A DNA stretch of 64,000 bases from Candidatus Binatia bacterium (GTDB taxonomy: Bacteria; Eisenbacteria; RBG-16-71-46; SZUA-252). Of this stretch, positions 35,133 through 43,578 are shown piece after piece. Where the stretch lies: contig DASQJL010000062.1 of NCBI GenBank assembly GCA_035631035.1, positions 1 through 64,000 of the forward strand. The letters run 5' to 3'. The translations under genes and the position numbers were made by a program. Positions within the stretch are counted from its first letter, which is position 1. Each line of letters starts with the position of its first letter. Below the pieces are notes generated by a model. The model made no database searches. It was not told the DNA's origin and saw only the letters and a program-made list of their open reading frames with translations.

Positions 35133-36308
35133 ATGTCGGAACGCACCACCTCGACGCCGGCGGCGGCCGCTTCGCCGGTCCCCTACATCCCCGGCCTCGA
35201 CGGAGTCCCCGCCGCGCGCTCCAGCATCTGCTGGATCGACGGCGACCAGGGCGTGCTCGAATACCGCGGCTACCCGATCGAGACGCTCGCGGAGAAGAGC
35301 ACGTTCGAGGAGACCTCCTACCTGCTCCTCTGGGGGAAGCTCCCGAACCGCGCCGAGCTGGAGAAGTTCTCGCGCGACCTGCGCTCGAACCGGGACGTGC
35401 GCTTCCGGCTGATCGACCTCCTGAAGTGCCTGCCCGACACCGGCCATCCGATGGAGGCGCTCCAGGCCTCGATCGCCGCGCTCGGGATGTTCTATCCCGA
35501 CCGCGACCCGATGAAGCCGGAGGATCGCTACAACTCCGCCGTGCGGCTGATCGCCAAGGCGCCCACGCTGGTGGCGGCGTTCCACCGCCTGAGCCTCGGC
35601 AAGGACTACATTCCGCCCCGCGAGGAGCTGTCGCACGCGGCAAACTTCCTCTACATGCTGACCGGCGAGGTCCCCGAGGAGGACGAGGCGCGGGTCATGG
35701 ACATCTGCTTCATCCTCCATGCCGAGCACTCGATGAACGCCTCGACCTTCGGGGGCCGCGTGACCGCCTCGACGCTGGCCGATCCCTACACGGTGATCTC
35801 CTCGGCGATCGGCGCCCTCACGGGGCCGCTGCACGGCGGCGCGAACGAGCAGGTGATCCACATGCTCCAGCAGATCGGGGACGCCGAGAAGGCGCGCCCC
35901 TACATCGAGGACCTGATCCACCGGAAGCAGAAGATCATGGGCATCGGCCACCGGATCTACCGCGTGAAGGATCCGCGGGCGCTCGTGCTGCAGCGGCTGG
36001 CCGGGCAGATGATCTCGAAGGGGGGCGGCGATCCGCTGCTCGCGGTGGCGCAGGAGGTCGAGAAGGTGACCGCCGAGCATCTCGGCGCCAAGCGGATCTA
36101 TCCGAACGTGGACTTCTATTCCGGCGTGCTCTACACGGCGATGGGTCTCCCCGCCGCGCTCTTCACGCCGATGTTCGCCATCGCGCGCGTCTCGGGCTGG
36201 CTCGCCCACTGGCTGGAGCAGATCCAGGACAACCGGATCTACCGCCCGGACCAGATCTACACCGGCACCCACGCCGAGCCGTACATTCCGATGGAGGAGC
36301 GCGTCTAG
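35133..36308 (+). CDS. gltA: Citrate synthase
   Basis: 391 aa. It condenses acetyl-CoA and oxaloacetate. The catalytic triad is seen: His in HAEHSMNAST, His in GPLHGGANE, and Asp in NVDFYSG. The oxaloacetate-binding arginine is in GIGHRIYRVKDPR. The ATG at 35133 is preceded by GGAGG; the frame is open upstream but without family similarity. A 14-nt palindrome (GGCTCGATCGAGCC, 35050-35063) lies in the leader. No other citric-acid-cycle gene is nearby. Confidence 0.95.
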   Translation: MSERTTSTPAAAASPVPYIPGLDGVPAARSSICWIDGDQGVLEYRGYPIETLAEKSTFEETSYLLLWGKLPNRAELEKFSRDLRSNRDVRFRLIDLLKCLPDTGHPMEALQASIAALGMFYPDRDPMKPEDRYNSAVRLIAKAPTLVAAFHRLSLGKDYIPPREELSHAANFLYMLTGEVPEEDEARVMDICFILHAEHSMNASTFGGRVTASTLADPYTVISSAIGALTGPLHGGANEQVIHMLQQIGDAEKARPYIEDLIHRKQKIMGIGHRIYRVKDPRALVLQRLAGQMISKGGGDPLLAVAQEVEKVTAEHLGAKRIYPNVDFYSGVLYTAMGLPAALFTPMFAIARVSGWLAHWLEQIQDNRIYRPDQIYTGTHAEPYIPMEERV

Positions 36309-36337
36309 GACGAGGGGGACGGCGGTTCGAGCGCGGC

Positions 36338-37168
36338 ATGTGCACGCTGATCGCGGGGGTCGAGATTCTCGGCCCCCGCACGCTTGTTCTGGGCGCCAAC
36401 CGCGACGAGTCGCCGGAGCGCGCCGCAGCGCCTCCGGGCATCCTGCGCGAGCGGCCGCGCGTGGTGGGCGGCCGGGACCTGGTCGCGGGCGGCACGTGGC
36501 TCGCGGTGGGCGAGGCGCGCGCGGTGACCGCGCTGATGAACCGGCGGCCGACTCCGGCGGCGATCATGCTCGCGGGCGCGCTGACGCCGGCGGCGGCGCC
36601 TCCCGAGGGCGCGCCGGCGCCCCGCTCGCGCGGACTCCTCTGTCTCGAGGCCGCTGCCCTCGGCGGCGCGCCGGACCGGCCCGATCGCATCGACCCGGGC
36701 ACCGGCGAGCGCCATCCCGCCCGGCTCCACGCCGCGCTCGCGCTGATCGCCCGGGACGCGTACGCCGCCTGCACGCTCGTGGGGCTGAACCTGGACGAGC
36801 CCTCGTGGGCCATTCTCGCCGAGGCGGGCCGGGAAACCCGGATCCGGACCCTCGAGCCGGGCTGGAACGTGGTGACGCACGCCGATGTGAACGAGCGGGA
36901 CGAGCCGCGCACGGCCTGGCTCCTGAGCCGGCTGGAGAGCCTGAGGCCGCGCACCGCGGACGAGGCGCTCCGGGAGCTTGCGGCGCTGCTCGTCACGCAC
37001 GAAGAGATCGGGCGCGCGGTCCCCGGCGTCTGCCTCCACCGGGACCGCTTCCCCACCGTCTCCAGCTCGCTGATCGCGCTCGGGGACCTGGGCCCGCAGC
37101 GCTATCTCCACGCGCCCGGGCCGCCCTGCTCCACGCCCTACGCCGACCTCTCGTCGCTCCTCGCCTGA
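36338..37168 (+). CDS. NRDE/TANGO2-family protein
   Basis: 276 aa. The ATG at 36338 gives MCTLIAGVEILGPRTLVLGANRDESPER, matching the Transport and Golgi organisation 2 (NRDE) family, where Cys2 can be exposed as an N-terminal nucleophile and the NRDE motif is diagnostic. LVAGGTWLAVGEA follows. Eukaryotic TANGO2 has been linked to haem trafficking; the bacterial function is unsettled. It starts 29 nt behind gltA on the same strand, so it is likely cotranscribed. Confidence 0.85.
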   Translation: MCTLIAGVEILGPRTLVLGANRDESPERAAAPPGILRERPRVVGGRDLVAGGTWLAVGEARAVTALMNRRPTPAAIMLAGALTPAAAPPEGAPAPRSRGLLCLEAAALGGAPDRPDRIDPGTGERHPARLHAALALIARDAYAACTLVGLNLDEPSWAILAEAGRETRIRTLEPGWNVVTHADVNERDEPRTAWLLSRLESLRPRTADEALRELAALLVTHEEIGRAVPGVCLHRDRFPTVSSSLIALGDLGPQRYLHAPGPPCSTPYADLSSLLA

Positions 37169-37214
37169 CCGGGCCGGCTTGTCCCCGGCGGGATCGCCGT
37201 GTCACGATCCAGGC

Positions 37215-37598
37215 ATGCCCAAGCGTATCGGGATGGGAATCGCGGCGGCGGTGGCGGCCGCCGCGATCCTCGCCATCGCCGCCTCCTGGCGGGAACGGGT
37301 TCCGCCGGGCCCGGTCGAGACCGTCGCCCTCAGCATGAAGGACTACACGTTCAACGGCCGGAACCCCACGCTGCGCTTTGCGCCGGGGCAGCGCGTCCGC
37401 TTCGTCGTGAGCAACGACGAGGACACGCGCGTGCTCCACAACTTCCGGATCGCCGGCCTGGGCGTGCCCTGCGGCCCGCCCCTCCTGCCGGGCGAGCGCC
37501 GCGAGGTCACCGTGACGCTGCCCCGCTCCGGCACCTTCGCCTACACCTGCTGCACGCACCCCGGGATGGGGGGCAAGCTCGTGATCGCGGCGCGCTGA
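37215..37598 (+). CDS. Membrane-anchored or secreted cupredoxin
   Basis: 127 aa. An N-terminal hydrophobic segment (residues 5-24) is followed by a single cupredoxin domain. The type 1 copper ligands are His75 (VLHNF) and C112-x2-H115-x2-M118 (CCTHPGM). A second Cys113 next to the ligand is unusual. It is probably an inner-membrane-anchored or periplasmic electron carrier; it could feed the ctaC-D-E-F oxidase. It is downstream of the NRDE gene and convergent with the DUF1579 gene. Confidence 0.82.
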   Translation: MPKRIGMGIAAAVAAAAILAIAASWRERVPPGPVETVALSMKDYTFNGRNPTLRFAPGQRVRFVVSNDEDTRVLHNFRIAGLGVPCGPPLLPGERREVTVTLPRSGTFAYTCCTHPGMGGKLVIAAR

Positions 37599-37628
37599 CC
37601 GTTCCGGCGCCGTCTCCTCGGCAAGCGG

Positions 37629-38300
37629 TCAGCCGTTGCTCTTGTCCGAGACTTCCTTCTTCTCCGAGGCCTTCTCCACCGGCCCGCCGCTCTTCACGGC
37701 CGCCTCCTGCATGATCGGCTTGGGGTCGCCCGAGGCGTCGCTCGTCATGACGAGGCTGTACTTCCCGGGCTCGTCGAACTTGAAGGTCATGATCTCGGTG
37801 ATCGCCTTCCCGTCCACGACCGAGGTCGAGGAGAGGAAGAGCGTCTTGTCGTCCGTGAAGGAGCCGAGGAACACCGACGCGGCCGAGGAGATCTCGTCGG
37901 TCCAGACGCACTGATACTGATTCCGGTCGGGGTCGTAGCCCCAGACGCTCCGCCCGTAGAAGGGCTTTCCGTTCATCGTGTACTGGTGGTCGCCTTCGAG
38001 GTGCATGCCGTTGAAGGTCCACTTGTACGTGGACTTGCTGGGACTCTTGGCGTCGGCTCCGGCGAACGCGTGCGTCTCGCCGTTCCACGACCCGAGCAGC
38101 ACCGCCAGCTTCTGCAGCTCGGCCGGCGGCTTCCCCATCTGCTGACTTTTCTTCGAGACCACCGCGGCGCGCGCGGGCTGCGCCTTGGCGGCGGTCTTGG
38201 CCTTTTCCGGCGACGACTGGGCCGGCGGGTCGGCGGCGTATGCGCGGGCGGAAGCGCCCAGCACGAGGGCTGCAGCGAGGATGGCAAAGATGCGGTTCAT
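37629..38300 (-). CDS. Secreted DUF1579 family protein
   Basis: 223 aa. The N-terminus MNRIFAILAAALVLGASARAYA is a signal peptide, then a low-complexity Lys/Ala/Pro stretch. The DUF1579 domain starts at about residue 63: LAVLLGSWNGETHAF, VWGYDPDRNQYQCVWTD. It is a lipocalin-like beta-barrel family of unknown function. The C-terminus is charged (EKASEKKEVSDKSNG). The ATG at 38300 is preceded by AGGAGG, which decides the start inside a longer open frame. Confidence 0.8.
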   Translation of the reverse strand: MNRIFAILAAALVLGASARAYAADPPAQSSPEKAKTAAKAQPARAAVVSKKSQQMGKPPAELQKLAVLLGSWNGETHAFAGADAKSPSKSTYKWTFNGMHLEGDHQYTMNGKPFYGRSVWGYDPDRNQYQCVWTDEISSAASVFLGSFTDDKTLFLSSTSVVDGKAITEIMTFKFDEPGKYSLVMTSDASGDPKPIMQEAAVKSGGPVEKASEKKEVSDKSNG

Positions 38301-38395
38301 GGTGGCTCCTCCTGGAGCGGGAGTGGGGTTGTGGTGCGAAGGAAAAAGGCTACCGTGGCCCCCCGGGCCACGCAAGATGGTAGAGTAGCCGCCCC

Positions 38396-39355
38396 ATGAA
38401 CGACGCACCCTCCCGATCCGCCTCGCCGGCGGCCGCCCTGTCCGGTGAGCCCGCCATCGTCGCGAGCGATCTCGTGAAGCAGTACGACGAAGTCCAGGCC
38501 GTGCGCGGCGTCTCCTTCGAGGTCGCTCCCGGCGAGGTCGTGGGATTTCTTGGTCCCAACGGGGCGGGCAAGACGACGACGGTGCGGATGATCTCCTGCT
38601 TCCTTCCACCGACCTCGGGAACCGCAAGCGTCTTCGGCGTGGACGTTCGGGAGCGGCCGCGCGACGTGAAGCGGATGCTCGGAATCTGCCCGCAGGAGGA
38701 CAACCTCGACCCCGATTTCGACGTTCTCAAGAACCTGCTCGTCTACGGGCGCTACTTCGGAATTCCCGGCGCCGAGGTCAAGCGGCGCGCGCTGCCGCTG
38801 CTCGAGATGATGGCGCTGCAGGACAAGGCCAAGTCGCCCGTCGCCTCCCTCTCCGGGGGGATGAAGCGGAGGCTGATCCTGGCGCGCGCGCTCCTGAACG
38901 AGCCGCGCGTGCTGGTGCTGGACGAGCCCACCACCGGACTCGACCCGCAGGCGCGGCACGCCATCTGGACCCGGGTGCGCGCGCTCCGCGCGACCGGCGT
39001 CACCGTGCTCCTGACGACGCACTACATGGAAGAGGCGGCGCAGCTCTGCGACCGGGTCATCATCATCGACGAGGGGAAGATCCTGCTGGAAGGCACCCCC
39101 GAAGCGCTGGTCCAGCGCGAGGTCGGGCGGAGCGTGATCGAGATCTGGAACCACGGCCCCGACGTGATCGAGGCGATGCGGCGGGTTCCCGGCCGCCTCG
39201 AAGAGGTCGGCGACCGGCTCTATCTCTATCCCGAGGACGAGGACCAGGCGGTGCGCCTGCTGGATGCGCGCTTCCCCGGCCAGGACCGGCTCCTCCGGCG
39301 CGCAACGCTCGAGGACGTGTTCCTGAGGCGCACCGGGCGGGCGCTCCGCGACTGA
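38396..39355 (+). CDS. ABC-2 type exporter ATPase (NodI/DrrA-like)
   Basis: 319 aa. Walker A is GPNGAGKTTTVRM at about residue 53, Q-loop CPQEDNLDPDFDVLKN, signature SLSGGMKRRLILARALL, Walker B VLVLDEPTTGLDP, switch histidine in TTHYMEEA. The C-terminal extension after residue 240 is typical for exporters of the NodI/DrrA branch. The permease starts 2 nt downstream. It likely exports a polysaccharide, lipid or hydrophobic molecule; the cargo is unknown. Confidence 0.92.
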   Translation: MNDAPSRSASPAAALSGEPAIVASDLVKQYDEVQAVRGVSFEVAPGEVVGFLGPNGAGKTTTVRMISCFLPPTSGTASVFGVDVRERPRDVKRMLGICPQEDNLDPDFDVLKNLLVYGRYFGIPGAEVKRRALPLLEMMALQDKAKSPVASLSGGMKRRLILARALLNEPRVLVLDEPTTGLDPQARHAIWTRVRALRATGVTVLLTTHYMEEAAQLCDRVIIIDEGKILLEGTPEALVQREVGRSVIEIWNHGPDVIEAMRRVPGRLEEVGDRLYLYPEDEDQAVRLLDARFPGQDRLLRRATLEDVFLRRTGRALRD

Positions 39356-39357
39356 CC

Positions 39358-40146
39358 ATGCGCGAGATCTTGCGAAACCTGTCGCTCCGTTCGCTGCGGG
39401 TGCTGCAGCGCGACGCCGACGTCTACTTCACGGTCTGGAAGACCGAGTTTCTGCCGCCCCTGCTGGAGCCGATCATCTACGTGTTCGGATTCGGTCTCGG
39501 ACTGGGCCAGCTGGTGCACGACGTGAGCTACCAGGGGCGCACCCTCTCCTACCTGGCCTTCATGGCCCCGGGCGTGCTGGCCGTGGCGATCATGTTCTGG
39601 GCCTTCTTCGAGACCACCTTCTCGTCGTACGTCCGGATGTACTACCAGAAGACGTTCGACGCCATCCTCGCGACACCTCTCCTGGTCGAGGACGTGATCC
39701 TGGGCGAGCTCCTCTGGGGCACGGTGAAGTCGATGATCGCGAGCACCATCATGCTCGGCGTGCTCTCGGCGCTGGGTCTGGTGCACTGGCCCACGGGGCT
39801 GTGGGTCGTCCCCATCGCGGCCGCGGGCGGGCTGCTCTTTTCGGGCTTCGGGCTGATCATGACGTCCGCCGTGAAGACGATCTCCCAGTTCAACGTGCCG
39901 ATGTTCGCCTTCGTCCTTCCGATGTTCACCTTCGCGGGGACCTTCTTCCCGCTCGACATCCTTCCGAAGTGGGCGCTCGCCGTCGCGTGGTGCCTGCCGC
40001 TGACGCACATCACGATCCTGGTGCGCTCGGCCGTGCTGGGGACCGGCCATCCGATGCTTCCGGTGAGCGCGGCGTACGTCGTGGTCGTGGCGCTGGCGCT
40101 GGGAGCGTGGTCCTTGGTGCGGATGAAGAAGCGGCTGATCCAGTAG
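39358..40146 (+). CDS. ABC-2 type exporter permease (NodJ-like)
   Basis: 262 aa with about six helices. The signatures SYLAFMAPGVLAVAIMFWAFFETTF and the conserved motif FTFAGTFFPLDILPKWALAVAWCLPLTH belong to ABC-2 permeases of the NodJ branch. YQKTFDAILATPLLVEDVILGELLW is the coupling region. It is paired with the upstream ATPase and convergent with the anti-sigma factor gene 3 nt away. Confidence 0.92.
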   Translation: MREILRNLSLRSLRVLQRDADVYFTVWKTEFLPPLLEPIIYVFGFGLGLGQLVHDVSYQGRTLSYLAFMAPGVLAVAIMFWAFFETTFSSYVRMYYQKTFDAILATPLLVEDVILGELLWGTVKSMIASTIMLGVLSALGLVHWPTGLWVVPIAAAGGLLFSGFGLIMTSAVKTISQFNVPMFAFVLPMFTFAGTFFPLDILPKWALAVAWCLPLTHITILVRSAVLGTGHPMLPVSAAYVVVVALALGAWSLVRMKKRLIQ

Positions 40147-40149
40147 ACG

Positions 40150-41373
40150 CTAGGGCTGCGTTCCGCGGGCCCGCGTCATCTCCTGCTCGAACTCCGCCAG
40201 CCTCCGGCGCGCCGTCGCGGCGAGCGTCGCGTCGCCTCCCGCGAGCGAGATGGCGCGGCGGTAATGATGCGAGATGCTCTCCACCGCGCCGGTGTTGGAC
40301 GGGTCGGTGAGCCGCGCCCGCTCGGCCTCGGCCAGGTAGAGCCGGATCCGCGCGGAGTCGGCGCCCGCGCGTCCCATTTGATAGAGGAAGCGCAGATCGG
40401 TTTCCGCCCGCGCCACGGCCTCGCCGGGGACGCCGGGGTTCCATACCGGCGGCAGCCGGTAGGCGCGCAGCACGTTCGCGTACGCGTCGCCGGGAGGCGG
40501 GGCGCCCGCTGCGGCGCCCGGTGCCGCGTTCTGCATGGCGAGCTTCCGGTTCGCAACGGCCTCGGGGGCCATCGCCGCCGATGGCGCCGGTTGCGCGTCG
40601 CGGAAGCGAGCGGCCTGATCCTTCTCCGCTTCGACCTTCCCGAGCGTGGCGTCCGCCGCGCGGCGCGACGGCTGCGTCTCGACCGGAGAAGGCGCGACCG
40701 CGGACTTCTTGGCGGACTTCGCTTCCCGAGACGCGGACGCGCGGTCTCGCGCCGGAGGAGGGGCGGCCTCGTTCTGGGCGAGACCGCCAGAGGCCACGCC
40801 ATTCTTCGCCTGCGCTGAGTCCGCGCGCGTCTCGCTTCGCGGCGCGCCCACCGTCTCGGGACGCGGCGCCCGCACCCATTCGTTCTGCCGCTGGAAGAGC
40901 GCGACGGCCACGACCACCACCGCGACCGCCGCGACCGCGCCGCCGCCGATTCCGATCCACGGCAGGTGCAGGCGGCGCCGGGGCTCCAGGTCCTCGCTCG
41001 AGGAATCGGGCCGCCGCCGATCCACCCTGGGAACGTCGACGTAGTCCCCGCGCCGGGCGCGCGGTTCGGGCGCGCCGGGCGCCGAGGCCGCGCTCTCGCG
41101 GGTGGTCGCGACCACGTCCACGCCCCGGCCGGATCCGATTTTCCCCATCACGGACTCCGTCATCCGCTCGAAGTACGCCTCGTCCGCTCGGTCGGGTCGG
41201 AGACGCAGCTCGGCTTCGGCGGCGGACATCTCCTCGAGCCGCTCGCTGCACTGGGCGCAGGCCAGCACATGGGCTTCGATCAGCGTGCGGCGGTCGGCCG
41301 TCAGCTCCCCGTCGCGATACGCGAACAGCTCCTCCGACGTGGGGTGGTGCGGGTCGGGCAGGGTTGGGCTCAT
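40150..41373 (-). CDS. Membrane anti-sigma factor with zinc-finger (zf-HC2-like) domain
   Basis: 407 aa. The N-terminal domain has H-x3-C-x2-C, in EAHVLACAQCSERLEE, the ZAS/zf-HC2 signature of anti-sigma factors that trap ECF sigma factors. A single helix near residue 150 (IGIGGGAVAAVAVVVVAVALF) passes the inner membrane. The periplasmic part is a long Ala/Pro/charged linker and a helical C-terminal domain. The start overlaps the sigma factor stop by 4 nt (ATGA). The signal sensed is unknown. Confidence 0.88.
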   Translation of the reverse strand: MSPTLPDPHHPTSEELFAYRDGELTADRRTLIEAHVLACAQCSERLEEMSAAEAELRLRPDRADEAYFERMTESVMGKIGSGRGVDVVATTRESAASAPGAPEPRARRGDYVDVPRVDRRRPDSSSEDLEPRRRLHLPWIGIGGGAVAAVAVVVVAVALFQRQNEWVRAPRPETVGAPRSETRADSAQAKNGVASGGLAQNEAAPPPARDRASASREAKSAKKSAVAPSPVETQPSRRAADATLGKVEAEKDQAARFRDAQPAPSAAMAPEAVANRKLAMQNAAPGAAAGAPPPGDAYANVLRAYRLPPVWNPGVPGEAVARAETDLRFLYQMGRAGADSARIRLYLAEAERARLTDPSNTGAVESISHHYRRAISLAGGDATLAATARRRLAEFEQEMTRARGTQP

Positions 41374-41966
41374 CGGGGCTCCGCTTCCCTCAATTCGTGC
41401 AGCGCTTCGATCAGGGCCTCCCGCGCGCGCGCCAGGCGCGACATGACGGTACCGACGGGCACGGCCAGCGCCTCCGCGATCGCCGCGTACGAGAGGTCGG
41501 CATCCACGCGCAGCGCCAGGATGGTGCGGTGGTCCTCGGACAGCTTCGCGTAGGCCCGTTCCACCTGCACCCGGCGCTCCAGCGCCGGGGCGTCCTGCGT
41601 GGGATCCGCCACGCGATCGGCGAGCGGGGCCGATCCGTCCGCGCCGGGCTCGTCCAGCGGCTCCGCCGCGCGCCGCTTGGCATCCCGGATCCAGGTGAGC
41701 GCGGTGCGTGCCACGATGGTGAGGAACCAGGGGCCGAAGGGGCGGTCGTCCGCGAAGCGGTCGAGGGCGCGGTAGGCTTTGACGTAGCTCTCCTGGAGCA
41801 CGTCGTCGGCGTCTTCATGATTGCGGGTGATCCGTCGCGCCAGGCGATAGCCGCCCCGCCGCGTACGGCGGACCAGCTCGGCATAGGCATCCGCCTCGCC
41901 GTCGCGAATCCGGCGAACGAGCTCGCCGTCGCTCAGCGAGGAGCGGTCGGGTCGGGCCGGTACCAT
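41370..41966 (-). CDS. ECF RNA polymerase sigma factor (RpoE-like)
   Basis: 198 aa. Region 2 spans about residues 20-90 (DADDVLQESYVKAYRALDRF) and region 4 residues 130-190 (YAIAEALAVPVGTVMSRLARARE). No region 3 is present, as in ECF sigmas. The cognate anti-sigma factor follows with a 4-nt overlap. It is likely autoregulated from an ECF-type promoter 20-40 nt upstream. Target genes are unknown; it is divergent from the inverted repeat element and the Tad operon lies beyond it. Confidence 0.93.
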   Translation of the reverse strand: MVPARPDRSSLSDGELVRRIRDGEADAYAELVRRTRRGGYRLARRITRNHEDADDVLQESYVKAYRALDRFADDRPFGPWFLTIVARTALTWIRDAKRRAAEPLDEPGADGSAPLADRVADPTQDAPALERRVQVERAYAKLSEDHRTILALRVDADLSYAAIAEALAVPVGTVMSRLARAREALIEALHELREAEPR

Positions 41967-41982
41967 CGGCCGCCGAATGTAC

Positions 41983-42008
41983 TACGCCCGGATACGGAAG
42001 GATATTCC
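41983..42008 (-). promoter_or_regulatory. Candidate ECF-type autoregulatory promoter
   Basis: Leftward, GGAAT (42008-42004) and CGTA (41986-41983) are spaced by 17 nt, resembling GGAAC-N16/17-CGT promoters used by ECF sigmas. The transcript would begin about 10 nt before the sigma start codon, so the leader is very short. Confidence 0.35.
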
Positions 42009-42055
42009 CGTTTCTTGTAATTGGGGATTTTGCAAGGTCCTACCCGAAGGGCGTC

Positions 42056-42188
42056 GCCAAAGGGCAGCCGGGCGCTACGCGTTTTTGGCGCGAGGGGAAG
42101 CAACCCTCTGGGAAGTGGTCGCCTCGCGGCGGCTTCGCCTTGCTCGGCTCTACACTTCCCTCCGGGTTCTTCCCCTCGCGTCCACAAA
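42056..42188 (-). repeat. Structured repeat, copy A (inverted relative to copy B)
   Basis: This copy shares the flank GGCAGCCGGGCGCTACGCG and the end TCCACAAA with copy B at 42359-42492 in opposite orientation. Its core 42089-42180 folds into a long hairpin: 12 bp (42089-42100 with 42169-42180), one bulged C, 5 bp (AACCC with GGGTT), a 3x3 internal loop and 8 bp (GGGAAGTG with CACTTCCC), closing a 35-nt loop. The 25 paired positions differ from copy B at six pairs, and all six are compensated. This supports selection on the folded form as RNA or as single-stranded DNA. No coding function is seen. Confidence 0.85.
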
Positions 42189-42358
42189 TGCGTTGAGGTC
42201 CGCCGGACGCATTGGCGAGGGCGGGGCGCCCTCACCACCTTCTTTTGGTGTGAAGGTCATCAACGTCGAGGCGTGGAGAGGCTCCGGCCCTGATTACTTC
42301 ACGCATCCAATGAGTGGGGGCGTGGAATCGGATCGGCTGGCGGCGGCACGACGCCGTC
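42189..42358. other. 170-nt spacer between the inverted repeats
   Basis: The stretch has no plausible gene. It contains a local hairpin, TGCGT with ACGCA (42189-42212), and the weaker pair ACCTTC with GAAGGT (42237-42258). It is open in several frames, but composition and lack of start signals argue against coding. Its boundary positions give no clear target-site duplication. Confidence 0.5.
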
Positions 42359-42492
42359 TTTGTGGACGAGCGGGAAGGAACCCGAAGCGGAGTGTAGGAG
42401 CCGAGCAAGGCGAAGCCGCGGCGAGGCGACCACTCCGCGGAGGGTTGCCTTCCCGCTCGCCCAAAACGCGTAGCGCCCGGCTGCCTTCTGGC
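42359..42492 (+). repeat. Structured repeat, copy B
   Basis: Core 42367-42459 folds as in copy A: 12 bp (42367-42378 with 42448-42459), 5 bp (AACCC with GGGTT), a bulged G on the 3' side, a 3x3 internal loop (GAA/GGA), 8 bp (GCGGAGTG with CACTCCGC), and a loop of 36 nt that is nearly the same as that of copy A (GCCGAGCAAGGCGAAGCCG). Stem positions 3, 5, 9 and 11 of the outer helix and 2 and 4 of the inner helix differ from copy A with matching changes on the other strand. The downstream flank repeats that of copy A in reverse. It lies between the ECF sigma gene and the end of the Tad operon. Confidence 0.85.
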
Positions 42493-42519
42493 ACCGGACG
42501 CTCGCACACGTCTACGAAA

Positions 42520-42618
42520 TTACCGCCCCGCCCGCCGACTCTTGTTCTGACCCCGGCGCGTGAGCCACAGAAGGCCCAACCCCACGACCGCGGCCCACAC
42601 GATGATCTTGACCAGCAC
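42520..42618 (-). CDS. 32-residue putative membrane peptide after tadC
   Basis: A GTG at 42618 begins MLVKIIVWAAVVGLGLLWL (one membrane helix), followed by the positive tail TRRGQNKSRRAGR, 32 residues in total. The upstream AGGAGGTGATC is a near full-length Shine-Dalgarno match, with nine nucleotides between AGGAGG and GTG, stronger than that of any neighbouring gene. It lies 29 nt behind tadC on the same strand and would be the last gene of the Tad operon. The start signal and helix make it likely to be translated. It is not a family I recognise. Confidence 0.65.
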   Translation of the reverse strand: MLVKIIVWAAVVGLGLLWLTRRGQNKSRRAGR

Positions 42619-42647
42619 GAGCGATCACCTCCTCGCTATGGGAGACT

Positions 42648-43574
42648 TCAGTGCGATGCGTTTTGAGCGGCGATGGCCTGCGCAAGCTGTATCGCGGCCG
42701 GGCCGAGAATCACGATCAAGAGCGCCGGAAAGATCAGGAACACGAGCGGGAACGCGAGCTTGATGCCCGCCTTGCGCGCGGTCTGCTCGGCACGCTGGCG
42801 GCGCTTGGTCCGCATCGACTCGGCGTGCGCGCGCAGCGACTGGGCGATACTCGTTCCGAGCTTGTCCGCCTGGATCAGCATGGCGGTGAGGGCATAGAGA
42901 TCGTCCACGCCGGTGCGGCGCGCGAGGCGCCGCAGCGCGTCGGAGCGCGTGAGACCGGTCCGAATCTCCTGCCCCACCACGAGCAGCTCGTCGCTCAGCG
43001 CCGGACTCGCCAGCGTGATCTCGCGGCCCACGCGCTCGATCGCGGCGTTCAGGCCCAGCCCCGCCTCCACGCAGACGACCAGGAGGTCGAGGGCGTCGGG
43101 CAGCGCGGTCTGGATCGCGGTCTGCCGGGCAGACCCCTTCATGTAGAGCCAGATCGTCGGCAGGTAGAAGCCGACCGCCGCCGCGATGCCGCCGGAGAGC
43201 ACGATCGAGCCGACCGGGCGCGCCATCGCGAAGTTGACGGCGATCCAGCCCAGACCGAAGACCGCGGCGCCGACGACCTTGGCGCCCAGGAAGACGAGAC
43301 TGGCCTTGGGATCGCGGATGCCGGCGCGCACCAGGCCCGACTGGAGCGCCTCGTTGCTGTCGCCCGACGGGAGGAAGCCGCCCAGCGTCGCCAGGAGGCC
43401 GGCGATGGGCGAGGGCGCATCGGGATCGAGATTGGGACGCGACGCCAGCGCGCGAGCGCGGAGGTCGCGCAGGCGGACGGCGACCGGGTCGCGGTCGCGG
43501 ACGAATACCTGGTAGATCGCAAGCGTGCCGACGGCCAGGGCGAAAGCGAGCAGGATCGTCGAGATCAGGAACAT
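42648..43574 (-). CDS. tadC: Tad pilus inner-membrane platform protein TadC
   Basis: 308 aa with the T2SS F domain (about residues 155-280; ALPDALDLLVVCVEAGLGLNAAIERV) and three to four helices, the last LAFPLVFLIFPALLIVILGPAAI. It forms the inner-membrane base of the pilus with TadB. The ATG at 43574 gives MFLISTILLAFALA, 4 nt behind tadB; upstream starts overlap tadB strongly. Order tadA-tadB-tadC is the usual one. Confidence 0.92.
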   Translation of the reverse strand: MFLISTILLAFALAVGTLAIYQVFVRDRDPVAVRLRDLRARALASRPNLDPDAPSPIAGLLATLGGFLPSGDSNEALQSGLVRAGIRDPKASLVFLGAKVVGAAVFGLGWIAVNFAMARPVGSIVLSGGIAAAVGFYLPTIWLYMKGSARQTAIQTALPDALDLLVVCVEAGLGLNAAIERVGREITLASPALSDELLVVGQEIRTGLTRSDALRRLARRTGVDDLYALTAMLIQADKLGTSIAQSLRAHAESMRTKRRQRAEQTARKAGIKLAFPLVFLIFPALLIVILGPAAIQLAQAIAAQNASH

Positions 43575-43578
43575 GGCA

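Noticed and set aside
41977-42666. Open frames of 60-230 codons across the inverted repeats on both strands
   Set aside because: They read through the hairpins, are Arg/Ser-rich, change with each repeat and have no ribosome-binding site. The stem covariation explains the conservation better than coding does.
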